Source: SZAS-79 sp964599095
GTDB lineage: Bacteria > Pseudomonadota > Gammaproteobacteria > Burkholderiales > SG8-39
DNA length: 64,000 nt
Assembly: GCA_964599095.1 (NCBI GenBank)
Contig: CAZREB010000001.1
Span: 248,001-312,000, forward strand
Direction: 5' to 3'
The notes under the pieces were generated by a model, which saw nothing but the letters and a program-made list of their open reading frames with translations, searched no databases and was not told where the DNA came from. The position numbers were made by a program, and so were the translations under genes. Position 1 is the stretch's first letter; each line of letters opens with the position of its first letter. Positions 52,427 to 62,931 of this stretch are shown here, in pieces.

Positions 52427-53094
52427 TGCTCCAGCACGTAGCTGACCGGAATCTCGACCACGGTTCGCGCGGCCAGTTTCATCTTCTCCGGCTTGAGGGG
52501 AGGCACCGAGCGCAGGAGCACAAGCGCGTCCTGGTCGAGGATGGGGCTGCCGGAGCTGCTTTTGATCCCGGCCTCGACGACGCGCCCCCCCTCGTCGATC
52601 ACGGCTTCGATGACGACTTTACCCTCCACGCCCATGCGGCGTGCCTGCAACGGGTAACGCTTGCGGGCGTTCATCAGCCCGGACAGGGCCTGGCCGATCC
52701 ACCCGCCGTCGGCGAAAGGAAGCTGCGGCGCAGGCTGCGGCGGCCGAGGCGGAGGGGTCACCACCGGCACGGGGGCCTCGCTTCGTGCCGCGGGCACCTC
52801 CTGCGGCGCAGGCTTTTCGGGCTGTGGCTGCTGCACTTCGGGGGATTCGACGCGCGCAACCGCCCGCGGCACCGGACGCGGCAGCGGAACGATCGGCTTC
52901 TCGTGCACCGGCGGCAAGGGGGTCGGCGGCGCGGCGACAGGCGGCGCCGGCTCGAAGAAAGAAACCTCCCACTCGATCACCGCGGCCTTGCGCAACGGCT
53001 TGCGCAGTCCCGACTGCATCCACAACAGTGCCGCAATCAGCACCGCGTGCAACAGCACCGAGCCGGACCAGTGGCGAATTTCGATCCGGTTCAC
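52423..53094 (-). CDS. tonB: energy transducer TonB
   Basis: 223 residues. An N-terminal membrane helix (about 10-27, with SVLLHAVLIAALLW), a proline-rich periplasmic span (about 48-135, repeats of P-V, P-R and P-Q) and a C-terminal TonB domain (about 150-220: RRMGVEGKVVIEAVIDEGG, then SGSPILDQDALVLLR). It couples the ExbBD proton motor to outer-membrane receptors. It is followed by the small His/Cys gene and the receptor, so it is most likely dedicated to that receptor. Confidence 0.92.
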   Translation of the reverse strand: MNRIEIRHWSGSVLLHAVLIAALLWMQSGLRKPLRKAAVIEWEVSFFEPAPPVAAPPTPLPPVHEKPIVPLPRPVPRAVARVESPEVQQPQPEKPAPQEVPAARSEAPVPVVTPPPRPPQPAPQLPFADGGWIGQALSGLMNARKRYPLQARRMGVEGKVVIEAVIDEGGRVVEAGIKSSSGSPILDQDALVLLRSVPPLKPEKMKLAARTVVEIPVSYVLEQ

Positions 53095-53106
53095 GAATGC
53101 CGCACC

Positions 53107-53478
53107 CTAGTGCTCCACCTTCAGGCTGATTCGATCGAAGCCCTGGCCCTTGACGACGTCGACGGTTGCCACGAATCGCTCCAGTGCGATTTGCTTGTCC
53201 GCCCAGACCACGACCTGCCGGTTTCGCGGCAATCCCTGCAGCGCAGAAGGCAGGCCTTCGCCGGTGATTCCGCGGTCGTTCAGGGTAAGCCCGCCGTCGG
53301 CCAGCAGGACCAGCTTGATCGCCGGTTCCTGCGATCCGTCCGCATGCTTCGCTTTCGCAAGGTGCACCGGGATCTGACCGGTCGAAATGAAGCTCGCCGT
53401 CGTCAGCACGATCACGAGGAGCACGAGCATCACGTCGACCAGCGGCACGACGTTGATTTCTTCGATGTCAGCGTCCAT
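53107..53478 (-). CDS. exbD: biopolymer transport protein ExbD
   Basis: 123 residues from the ATG at 53478 (GGGGA lies upstream, inside exbB); an alternative ATG at 53496 adds six residues. One membrane helix (about 11-33) contains the proton-relay aspartate in NVVPLVDVMLVLLVIVL (D15); the periplasmic domain follows. It overlaps exbB by 11 bases and precedes tonB by 12. Confidence 0.93.
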   Translation of the reverse strand: MDADIEEINVVPLVDVMLVLLVIVLTTASFISTGQIPVHLAKAKHADGSQEPAIKLVLLADGGLTLNDRGITGEGLPSALQGLPRNRQVVVWADKQIALERFVATVDVVKGQGFDRISLKVEH

Positions 53479-53893
53479 TCTTTTCCCCGTAGGCATTGAG
53501 CAGCTCTTTCACGCGCCGGCGCAATGCGTTGTTCAAGGCGACGCAAGGGATCGCCACGACCAATCCGATCGCGGTGGATTTCAGCGAAAGGCTCAAGCCG
53601 ATCATGATCTCCTTCACCTCGACGGTTCCGGTCGATCCCATGGTGTAGAACGTCAGCATGATTCCCAGGACGGTGCCCAGCAGGCCGATATAAGGCGCGT
53701 TCGCCGCGATCGTGCCGACTACGACCAGCCTTCGGGTCAGCGCAACCTCGAGCGACTGCGCGCTCGGGTAGTCCTCCACCTTCACGCTGCGGTAGAACGA
53801 CATGCGTTCGAAAACGACCGCGACTGCCCACACGCTGAGCAACAGCAGGAGACCGATCACGCCGTAGTCGATGACTTCCTTGAGCCAATCCAT
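53468..53893 (-). CDS. exbB: MotA/TolQ/ExbB proton channel protein (short form)
   Basis: 141 residues, shorter than E. coli ExbB (244) but like the compact ExbB of some beta- and epsilonproteobacteria. Three membrane helices are kept: about 8-28, 63-85 (NAPYIGLLGTVLGIMLTF) and 103-123 (SLKSTAIGLVVAIPCVALNN). The long cytoplasmic loop is reduced. It forms the proton channel with ExbD to energise TonB. First gene of the exbB-exbD-tonB unit. Confidence 0.92.
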   Translation of the reverse strand: MDWLKEVIDYGVIGLLLLLSVWAVAVVFERMSFYRSVKVEDYPSAQSLEVALTRRLVVVGTIAANAPYIGLLGTVLGIMLTFYTMGSTGTVEVKEIMIGLSLSLKSTAIGLVVAIPCVALNNALRRRVKELLNAYGEKNGR

Positions 53894-54036
53894 TCGAACG
53901 CCTCTCGAAGTTGCCGAAAGTGCCTCAGTCCGGCATCACGCGCGCCCGTCGCCGGTCCAAGATACGGATGGACGGACGGAAGACGCCTGAAACTGCGGTG
54001 AGGGGTGGCCGCGCGCGCGGCCGCCGTGCGGAACTG

Positions 54037-54351
54037 CTAGGAGAGGGGCGGGGCGCGAGGGCGGTACGCAGCGGCAGGCAATTCACCGCCACGCATGGCT
54101 TCGAGAAGCAAAGGCTGCTGGATGGCACCTTCTCCGGCGGTAAAACCGCCTCTCTCGGCGGCCGTGCCATCGAGGGCATGAACGACCAGGCACTGGTCGG
54201 TCGAATGCTTGAGCGTTGACGGGGATTTATGCCCCTCACCCGCGGCCGACAGGTCGGCCTGGGCATGTGCCAGCGAATGCAGCTGCGCGGCGCTGCCCGA
54301 AAAGGCAATCGCAAACGCGAGGAGGATCCGATAGAAAATCCGCTGACTCAT
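54037..54351 (-). CDS. small exported His-containing protein (DUF2946-like)
   Basis: 104 residues from the ATG at 54351. Signal peptide (about 1-22), then LHSLAHAQADL, a HKSPSTLKHSTDQCLVVHALDG segment with three His and one Cys, and a Pro/Arg-rich end. The layout resembles the 108-residue protein at 52100-52426 on the other side of tonB-exbD-exbB. It is the first gene of the run 144 bases upstream of exbB, and 43 bases downstream of the COG0523 gene. Function unknown; a metal-linked periplasmic role is inferred. Confidence 0.5.
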   Translation of the reverse strand: MSQRIFYRILLAFAIAFSGSAAQLHSLAHAQADLSAAGEGHKSPSTLKHSTDQCLVVHALDGTAAERGGFTAGEGAIQQPLLLEAMRGGELPAAAYRPRAPPLS

Positions 54352-54393
54352 TGGTCGATCATACACGCGATCGGAATCCGGCCTCAATCCGAC

Positions 54394-55380
<987 letters not shown>

Positions 55381-55505
55381 GGCTCGCTCCTGGGTACTGC
55401 GGTGCGTGGGGAGGGCGGATTCTACTCCCCGCCCGGTCCTGTAAGGAATCGCCGGGGAGCGCCGACCAAACCTCGGGCGCAGATGCCCTTAGATGGAGGA
55501 AGGTC

Positions 55506-56207
55506 ATGAAGGATTCAAGCCCCTACCTCGGAGGTCGTCTGGACCGGCGCGGCTTTCTGGCCGGCTCGGCCACCGCCCTGGCCGGGCTGCTGCTGCCCCT
55601 GTCGGGTGAGGCGCAGGCCACCAGCATCCATGACCTGCGCGGCGAAGTCCTGGTCAACGGCAAGCCGATCGACAGGAACGCGGTGATCCGGGCCGGCGAC
55701 ACCGTCCTGACGACTTCCAGCGGCTACGTGGTGTTCGTGGTCGGCGCCGACGCTTTCATGCTGCGCGAGCGAAGCGAGATCCGGCTGGAGCCGAACCCGG
55801 TGGCGAGCGCCTTCATTTCGGGCCTGCGGCTGGTGACCGGTGCGCTCGGCGCCGTCTTCGGCCGGCGCCAGGCAGGCAAGGTCAACATCGTGGCCCCGAC
55901 CGTGACCGCCGGCATCCGCGGCACCGGCGTCTACATGGAAACACGCGGCGAAGGCACCTACTTCTGCAGCTGCTTCGGCACCGTCGACCTGCAGGCCAAC
56001 GCGAATGCCAGCGACCGCGAAACGATCGAAGCGACCCGGCACAACAACCCGCGCATGGTCCTCGCCCGGCCGCAGGACGGGCAGCTCTTCCTGCCGGCGG
56101 CCTTCCAGACGCACACCGACGCCGAAATGGACATGCTCGAAAAGTGCGTCGGCCGGCGTGCGCCGTGGGTGAAGGCGGGGCTTGAAAGTCAAACTTTCAT
56201 GTCCTGA
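55506..56207 (+). CDS. Tat-exported FecR-domain protein
   Basis: 233 residues, preceded by GGAGGAAGG. A twin-arginine signal is visible at the N-terminus (DRRGFLAGSATALAGLLLP, about 13-31). The mature part begins with a FecR-type domain (about 40-130: DLRGEVLVNGKPIDRNAVI, GDTVLTTSSGYVVFVVG), then TAGIRGTGVYMETRGEGTYF, the common FecR-like beta pattern. It has C-S-C (FCSCFG) and one further Cys. No sigma factor or FecA-like receptor is adjacent in the same orientation. It stands alone; function unknown. Confidence 0.8.
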   Translation: MKDSSPYLGGRLDRRGFLAGSATALAGLLLPLSGEAQATSIHDLRGEVLVNGKPIDRNAVIRAGDTVLTTSSGYVVFVVGADAFMLRERSEIRLEPNPVASAFISGLRLVTGALGAVFGRRQAGKVNIVAPTVTAGIRGTGVYMETRGEGTYFCSCFGTVDLQANANASDRETIEATRHNNPRMVLARPQDGQLFLPAAFQTHTDAEMDMLEKCVGRRAPWVKAGLESQTFMS

Positions 56208-56258
56208 GAGCCAATAAGCCTGCGGCCCTCAGGCCAATTGACTTGCCGCAAACGGCAA

Positions 56259-57466
<1,208 letters not shown>

Positions 57467-57470
<4 letters not shown>

Positions 57471-57994
57471 ACGATCCCCGCAATGCCGGCCACCGCGCCG
57501 GCGGCGATCATCCAGAGCGGGTGGAACTTGGTGCGCCAGCTGATCAGGGCACAGACCGCCGTCAGCAGCAACGCCATGACATGGCTCTTGTTGGCACCGG
57601 CCACCAGCACGCCCGAAGCGGCGATCAATCCGACGGTCACCGGCGCGAGCGCGTTGTCGATGATCTCGCGCCAGGCCGCGGCGCCCGCGGCGCGCCACAG
57701 CAGCCGGTCGGCGTAGAAGGTCAGCACGCTGGAAGGGATCACCATGGCAAGCGTCGTGACGATGGCGCCGGCCGGGCCGGCCGACTGCCATCCGAACAGG
57801 CTCACGACCAGCACGTTCGGACCGGGGGATGCCTGCGCAAGCGAATAGAGCTCGGCGAATTCGCGGCTCGTCATCCAGCCCTGCACCTCGACCAGGCTGC
57901 GATGCATCTCGGGCAGCACCGAACTCGCCCCGCCGACCGAAAGGAGCGAGAGCACCGCGAAGTCCATGACGAGGATCACGAGCCGGTCGATCAT
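57467..57994 (-). CDS. chromate transporter, short-chain CHR (C-terminal-type half)
   Basis: 175 residues from the ATG at 57994. One CHR domain with about five to six membrane helices; motifs SVGGASSVLPEMHRSLVE near 20-37 and QASPGPNVLVVSLFGWQ near 57-73 are the GGxxxVxP and PGP signatures. Short CHR proteins occur as pairs that together equal one long ChrA. It overlaps its partner by four bases and rlmI by four. CHR proteins export chromate, but many homologues have no proven substrate. Confidence 0.87.
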
Positions 57995-58599
57995 GGCCGG
58001 GTGGCCTTGCCCTTTTGCGCGTACCAGGCCGCCCCGATCGACAGCGGCACGATCGCCGCGAGCACCAGCGCGAGCGGCAGCCGCAGCCAGGACACCGCGG
58101 CAAAGGCGGCCACGCCGAACACGGCGCGCCAGGTGCGAAGGCGCGGCGAGGCCGCCATCCGCAGCGCAGTGCCGAGGATCAGCCCGCCGGCCACCGCCGA
58201 GACGCCGCGCAGCGCATTCTGGACCGCCGGCACCTGCGCATAGCCGGAATAGAGCGCGGCGAGTACCAGCAGCAGGGCCAGGGGCGCGCCCATCAGCCCT
58301 GCGCTCGCCGCAATCGCGCCCCACACACCGAAGTACCGGCCGCCGATGCATATCGACACGTTGACGATGTTCGGTCCCGGCAGCGCCTGGCAGCGCGAGA
58401 CGATGTCGGTGAATTCCTGCATCGTCAGCCAGCGATAGTCCTCGACGAGCGCATGGCGCGCGACCGGGAGCACGCCGCCGAATCCCTGCAGCCCGAGCTT
58501 CATGAAGGCGAAAAACAGCTCACCCGGCGAGCGGGGCGCCACGGTCGCCGCCGCCGGCGGAGCAACCGCGACTTCGACGGCCTCGCCCCCTGAGTTCAT
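57991..58599 (-). CDS. chromate transporter, short-chain CHR (N-terminal-type half)
   Basis: 202 residues from the ATG at 58599. A polar Ala/Pro-rich N-terminus (about 1-27) precedes one CHR domain: FMKLGLQGFGGVLPVARHAL near 33-52 and CQALPGPNIVNVSICIGG near 72-89. Together with the following gene it makes the heteromeric pair known for short-chain CHR systems. The start overlaps the xerC stop by four bases. Confidence 0.87.
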   Translation of the reverse strand: MNSGGEAVEVAVAPPAAATVAPRSPGELFFAFMKLGLQGFGGVLPVARHALVEDYRWLTMQEFTDIVSRCQALPGPNIVNVSICIGGRYFGVWGAIAASAGLMGAPLALLLVLAALYSGYAQVPAVQNALRGVSAVAGGLILGTALRMAASPRLRTWRAVFGVAAFAAVSWLRLPLALVLAAIVPLSIGAAWYAQKGKATRP

Positions 58600-59579
58600 T
58601 TCTTGCGCGCGCGCGGATGCGCTGCGTCGTAGACCCTGGCGAGCGACTGGAAATCCAGGTGCGTGTAGATCTGCGTGGTGGAAATGCTGGCATGGCCCAG
58701 CATTTCCTGCACCGCGCGCAGGTCCTGGGAGGACTGCAGCACATGGCTCGCAAACGAGTGGCGCAGCATGTGCGGGTGGACCCGCCCTTCGGCGCCGCTT
58801 GCGAGCGCCCACGCGTGAAGCCGCACTGCGAGCGTCGAAGCCGAAAGCCTCCGCCCGCGAGCGCCGACGAACAGGGCCTTTTCCGCGGGATCGGCCAGCT
58901 GCGCGCGAACCGCGAGCCACGCGGCCAGCGCCTCGCGGGCCTTGGCGCCGACCGGCACGGTGCGCGTCTTCGAGCCTTTGCCGGTCACCGTCACCAATCC
59001 TTCGTGGAGGTCGAGCCTTCCGTCGCCCCAGTCGAGCGACAGCAGTTCGGCGCGCCGCAGGCCCGACGAATACAACAGCTCGAACATCGCATGGTCGCGC
59101 ACGTACTCTGCGGTTTGCGCCGGCAAAGTCTCGAGCAGCCGCTGGGCGGACTCGACCGACAATGCCTTGGGCAAGGTGCGCGGCGCTTTCGGCGCACGCA
59201 CGCCTTGGCAGGGATTCGACCCGAAGCCCTTGTGCCTGGCCAGCCAATGGTAGAAGCCGCGCCACGCCGACAGCATGTTCGCCAGGGCGCGCGGCGAAAG
59301 GCCGCCGGCATTCAGGCGCGCGATCAGCCGGCGGACCTGTGCGTTGTCGAGCGACGCGAGCTTCAGCGGGCCCAGCAGCCCGAGCAGGCGTTCGAGGCTG
59401 CGGGCGTAGTTGGCGACCGACACCGCGGCCAGCTGGCGCTGGTGCACCAGCGCTCCGAGGTATTCGCGCACCAGCGGGGCTTCCGGATGGGTACCGGCCG
59501 TCTGCGAATCCCGGCCAGCCCGCGTGCCTCGGTCTGCAACGCTCGACGGCCGCGCGCGTGCCACGCCGGCCGCCGTCAC
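58596..59579 (-). CDS. xerC: tyrosine recombinase XerC
   Basis: 327 residues from GTG at 59579, which overlaps the DUF484 stop as GTGA. Site-specific recombinase that resolves chromosome dimers with XerD at dif. An N-terminal SAM-like DNA-binding domain (VREYLGALVHQRQLAAVSV, about 27-45) is followed by the catalytic domain: R in SSGLRRAELL, K in TGKGSKTR, HMLRHSFASH, LGHASISTTQIYTHL with the nucleophilic tyrosine. The N-terminus is somewhat longer than usual (about 300), so a later start is possible. Confidence 0.93.
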   Translation of the reverse strand: MTAAGVARARPSSVADRGTRAGRDSQTAGTHPEAPLVREYLGALVHQRQLAAVSVANYARSLERLLGLLGPLKLASLDNAQVRRLIARLNAGGLSPRALANMLSAWRGFYHWLARHKGFGSNPCQGVRAPKAPRTLPKALSVESAQRLLETLPAQTAEYVRDHAMFELLYSSGLRRAELLSLDWGDGRLDLHEGLVTVTGKGSKTRTVPVGAKAREALAAWLAVRAQLADPAEKALFVGARGRRLSASTLAVRLHAWALASGAEGRVHPHMLRHSFASHVLQSSQDLRAVQEMLGHASISTTQIYTHLDFQSLARVYDAAHPRARKK

Positions 59580-60244
59580 AAGCGCGAAGTCAGGGCCGCG
59601 GCTGCGAGTTCGCCGATGCGGCGCAGGTAGAGCGTCCCCATTTCGGGGTAGAAGCGATGCGGATCCTCGCTTCCGAGCGCGAGCATCCCGAAGGTCTTGG
59701 TCGTGCCCAGCGGGATCAATGCGATCGAGCGCACATGCTCGGCAGACTCGCGAAACCACGGCAGGAAAAGGCTGCCTTCGGCCGGGCCGCATTGCGGGCC
59801 GCCCATCATGTCGACTGCCGCGCGCTGCTCGTCGGTGACCGGCTCGCCTTCGAGCGTCCCGTCGAGCAGCGTCTGTCCCCACAGCCTGAGAGCGACATGC
59901 GGGATCGCGAAGTCCTCGCGCAGGTGGAAATAGAGCGCATGCACCACCGCCGCGAAATTCTTCGCCCCGAGCAGCGCCGAGGAGACCCGGTGCACCTTTT
60001 CGCTGATCGAGTCGTTTTCCTCGCCGAACTGGATCAGCTCCGAGAGCTTTGCCTCGAGCAGCTTGACCTTCTCGCGCAGGCTGAGCGTCTGGCGTTCCGA
60101 CAGCGGGATTGCGTGGCCGCCGTAGGGATGCGGGACATTGATCGATTCGAGGAGCTCGGGGTTCGATTCGGACAACTGCGTGAACACCTGCACGAAGAAC
60201 TGGGGGTTGTCCTTGAGGTACTGCCCTACTTCGTCAGAGTTCAA
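59576..60244 (-). CDS. DUF484 family protein (GAF-like)
   Basis: 222 residues. The N-terminal helix VGQYLKDNPQFFVQV near 6-20 and PHPYGGHAIPLSERQTLSLRE near 38-58 are typical of DUF484, followed by a coiled segment and a GAF-like domain (about 80-215: IPHVALRLWG, GTTKTFGMLALGSEDPHRF). Found between dapF and xerC throughout beta- and gammaproteobacteria; its role is unknown. It overlaps dapF by 11 bases and xerC by four. Confidence 0.92.
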   Translation of the reverse strand: MNSDEVGQYLKDNPQFFVQVFTQLSESNPELLESINVPHPYGGHAIPLSERQTLSLREKVKLLEAKLSELIQFGEENDSISEKVHRVSSALLGAKNFAAVVHALYFHLREDFAIPHVALRLWGQTLLDGTLEGEPVTDEQRAAVDMMGGPQCGPAEGSLFLPWFRESAEHVRSIALIPLGTTKTFGMLALGSEDPHRFYPEMGTLYLRRIGELAAAALTSRL

Positions 60245-61064
60245 TGGTTCCCTCGAATACGCAGGTTGCCGGGCCCTTCATCCAGACCGGATTGTCGCCG
60301 CCCGCCCAACCGATGGTCAATCGCCCGCCCCGGGTTTCCGCCTTGACCGGCGAATCGAGCAGGCCGCGCTCGATGCCGGAGACCACGGCCGCGCAGGCGC
60401 CGGTGCCGCACGCGAGCGTCTCGCCCGCTCCCCGCTCGTAAACGCGCAGGCGGATCGAATGCCGGTCGACGACCTGCATGTAACCCGCATTCACGCGGTT
60501 CGGGAATTGCGGGTGGTGCTCGATCAGCGGCCCCTGCAGCAGCACCGGCGCGGCATCGACGTCCGCCACCACCTGCACCGCATGCGGGTTGCCCATCGAC
60601 AGCACCGCGACCTCCACGGCCGTCCCCGCGACGTTGATCGACTGGACCAGGCCGGGCTTCGAGGCGGTGAACGGGACTTCGGCCAGATCGAGGACCGGCG
60701 CACCCATGTTCACGTTGACTTCGCCGTCGGGCTCGAGCCGCGGTTCGATGACGCCGGAAAGCGTCTCGACGCGGATGGCTGTCTTTGCAGTCAGGCCGCG
60801 CAGGTGCACGAACTTGACGAAGCAGCGCGCACCGTTGCCGCATTGCTCGACCTCGCCGCCATCGGCGTTGAAGATGCGGTAGCCGAAGTCGGCCTGCGGC
60901 CCGGCGGCCTTTTCGACCACGAGGACCTGGTCGCACCCGATGCCGAAATGGCGGTCCGCGATCTTCCTGAGCTGGTCGGCGGTCAGGTCGAAGGGACGCG
61001 ATGTGGCGTCGAACACGACGAAATCGTTGCCCGCGCCCTCCATCTTGCTGAAATGGTGCTTCAT
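60234..61064 (-). CDS. dapF: diaminopimelate epimerase
   Basis: 276 residues. It converts LL- to meso-diaminopimelate for lysine and peptidoglycan. The two catalytic cysteines are in EQCGNGARCFVKF near 74 and LACGTGACAA near 218; the N-terminal FSKMEGAGNDFVVFD is the family start. It follows the lpxL pair (9 bases) and overlaps DUF484, the conserved lpxL-dapF-DUF484-xerC order. Confidence 0.97.
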   Translation of the reverse strand: MKHHFSKMEGAGNDFVVFDATSRPFDLTADQLRKIADRHFGIGCDQVLVVEKAAGPQADFGYRIFNADGGEVEQCGNGARCFVKFVHLRGLTAKTAIRVETLSGVIEPRLEPDGEVNVNMGAPVLDLAEVPFTASKPGLVQSINVAGTAVEVAVLSMGNPHAVQVVADVDAAPVLLQGPLIEHHPQFPNRVNAGYMQVVDRHSIRLRVYERGAGETLACGTGACAAVVSGIERGLLDSPVKAETRGGRLTIGWAGGDNPVWMKGPATCVFEGTIEL

Positions 61065-61073
61065 GCCGCGATT

Positions 61074-61958
61074 CTAGGCGCGTTTCCATGCGTACGGCGA
61101 AGGCTCGCCTTCGGGACGCGTCTTGAAACGCTTGTGCACCCAGTAATACTGTTCGGGCATCGTGAGCACCTGCGCCTCGATGAAGGCATTGATCCGCCGC
61201 GTATCGGCCTCGACGTCGCGCGTCGGATAATCCGCAAGCGGCGGAAAGACCGTGACGACGTAGCCCGCGCCGCCGGGCAGGATGCGGGAAATCACCGGCA
61301 GGACCACGGCCTTGCTCGCGCGCGCGAGACGCGAGACGCCGGTGATCGTCGCGGCCGGCACGCCGAAGAACGGCACGAACACCGCGTCGGCCCGGCCGAA
61401 GTCCAGATCCGGCGCGTAGTAGATCGGGATGCCCTTCCTCAACGCGGCGAGGATCGGCCGCACGCCGTCCTGGCGGGCGATCGCAATCGCCTGCGGGTCG
61501 AATCTCGTGCGTCCACGCAACAGCAGCGCGTCGTAAAGCGGATCCTTCTGGCGCGCGTACAGCCCGGCCATGTGGACGTCGCAGACCAGGCGGGTGCAGG
61601 CCGCGTCGATGCCGACGAAATGCGGCGCCACGAGGATCGCAGGCCGGCCCTCCACGGCGCGGATGTGTTCCAGGCCCTCGACGCGCATCAGGCGCATCAC
61701 CCGCTCGCGCGAAGCCCACCACAGCAGCGAGCGCTCGATGAAGCTGCGCATGAACACGCGGAAGTGCGCGCGCGCGAGCCGCTCGCGCGCGGCCTCTGGC
61801 ATTTGCGGGAAGCACAGGGCCAGGTTGATCCGGGTGACCCTGCGTCGCTCGGGAATCAGCCAGAACGCAACGATGCCGGCGGCGTTGCCGATTGCGGCAA
61901 GCATGCCGAGCGGCAGCCAGTGCAGCAGCCACATCAGCCCGAAGACGAGCCTGCTCAA
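61074..61958 (-). CDS. lipid A biosynthesis acyltransferase, LpxL/LpxM family (second copy)
   Basis: 294 residues. An N-terminal membrane helix (about 5-30) anchors a HX4D/E acyltransferase; the catalytic HFVGID is in LVAPHFVGIDAACT near 110-123, and ALRKGIPIYYAPDLDFGRAD near 168 and FPPLADYPTRD near 240 are typical. It transfers a secondary acyl chain to Kdo2-lipid IVA. The start overlaps the preceding acyltransferase by four bases. Which of the two is LpxL or LpxM cannot be decided. Confidence 0.92.
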   Translation of the reverse strand: MSRLVFGLMWLLHWLPLGMLAAIGNAAGIVAFWLIPERRRVTRINLALCFPQMPEAARERLARAHFRVFMRSFIERSLLWWASRERVMRLMRVEGLEHIRAVEGRPAILVAPHFVGIDAACTRLVCDVHMAGLYARQKDPLYDALLLRGRTRFDPQAIAIARQDGVRPILAALRKGIPIYYAPDLDFGRADAVFVPFFGVPAATITGVSRLARASKAVVLPVISRILPGGAGYVVTVFPPLADYPTRDVEADTRRINAFIEAQVLTMPEQYYWVHKRFKTRPEGEPSPYAWKRA

Positions 61959-62839
61959 GGCCGGCCCTTATCGCGTGCGGCCTCGACCGGCGGGCCCCCG
62001 GCGCCGGCCGGGATCTTGTAGCGGTTGTAGCCCCACAGGTACTGGCCGGGGCATTCGCGGATCAGGTCTTCGAGGCAGCGGTTCAGGCGGCGCGCCTGGG
62101 ATTCCCCGGGCAGGGCTTCGGCGAGCCTGCGCAGCGACAGCGCGTATCCGCGGCCGCCGGGCAGGCGCCGCGCAAACGCGAGCAGGCAAGTCACGTCGTC
62201 GCGCGAGGCGAGGCGCGGAGCGAGCGTCATCGTGTAAGCCGGCTTGCCGAAAAACTCGGTCCATTCCCCTTCACCGATGCCGGGCACCTGGTCGGGCAGG
62301 ATGCCGATCGCTTCGTTGCGCTTCAGCGCGGAAAGCAGATCCCGAACCCCGCGCCGGTCGGCAGTGGCGAGTTTCACGCCGGGACGCGCGCGTCCCGCGA
62401 GCATGAATTCGCCCAGCCATGCGAGCCGCGGCGGCCGGTACAGGATGGTCATCGGGAAGTGGAACGCGCCGTATTGCGCGCTGATCTCGAAGCAACCGTG
62501 GTGCGGCGTGAGGAATACGATGCCGCGGCCGGCGGCCTGCGCTTCGACGATCAACTCCCATCCGCTCACCTGGCGCACCAACGCGGCGACCTCTGCATGC
62601 GAGCGCAGCCACAACGCCGGCAGTTCGGTCAGCAGGCGGCCGGCGGCCGCGATGGCCTCGCGGCGCACTTGCCTGTCTTCGCCGTATCCGGCAATCGCCA
62701 GGTTCTCGTCGAGGTGCCTGCGATAACGCGGCGACACCGCGTACATCAGCCAACCGAGCAACCATCCGGCCGCATGCGCCACCGGCAGCGGAAGGGCGCT
62801 TGCGAGGCGCATGAACGCGCGCCCCATCGCTTCAGGCAA
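61955..62839 (-). CDS. lipid A biosynthesis acyltransferase, LpxL/LpxM family (first copy)
   Basis: 294 residues from the ATG at 62839; an ATG at 62827 is possible. N-terminal hydrophobic anchor, then the HX4E motif HHGCFE in FLTPHHGCFEIS near 108-119 and NEAIGILPDQVPG near 175. It is only distantly like its neighbour, suggesting a split of acyl donor or position. It heads the lpxL-lpxL-dapF-DUF484-xerC unit and is divergent from metK by 92 bases. Confidence 0.92.
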   Translation of the reverse strand: MPEAMGRAFMRLASALPLPVAHAAGWLLGWLMYAVSPRYRRHLDENLAIAGYGEDRQVRREAIAAAGRLLTELPALWLRSHAEVAALVRQVSGWELIVEAQAAGRGIVFLTPHHGCFEISAQYGAFHFPMTILYRPPRLAWLGEFMLAGRARPGVKLATADRRGVRDLLSALKRNEAIGILPDQVPGIGEGEWTEFFGKPAYTMTLAPRLASRDDVTCLLAFARRLPGGRGYALSLRRLAEALPGESQARRLNRCLEDLIRECPGQYLWGYNRYKIPAGAGGPPVEAARDKGRP

Positions 62840-62852
62840 GCCCCGGAAACGT

Positions 62853-62881
62853 TTGGGGAATCGACAAAGTTTTGGTATCCT
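62853..62881 (+). promoter_or_regulatory. candidate metK promoter
   Basis: TTGGGG (62853-62858), a 17-base spacer and TATCCT (62876-62881) form a weak sigma-70-type promoter about 50 bases before the metK ATG. It is the best match in the short divergent gap. Confidence 0.35.
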
Positions 62882-62882
62882 T

Positions 62883-62925
62883 GCCGCCTCTTTTTCGGCC
62901 TCTTCCCATACTCATCCCAGGCGGC
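62883..62925 (+). promoter_or_regulatory. leader inverted repeat covering the metK ribosome site
   Basis: GCCGCCT (62883-62889) is complementary to AGGCGGC (62919-62925), with 29 bases between. The downstream arm contains the AGGCGG that would serve as the ribosome-binding site seven bases before the metK ATG. Pairing would hide it. No known SAM riboswitch core was recognised. Confidence 0.35.
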
Positions 62926-62931
62926 AGCGAC

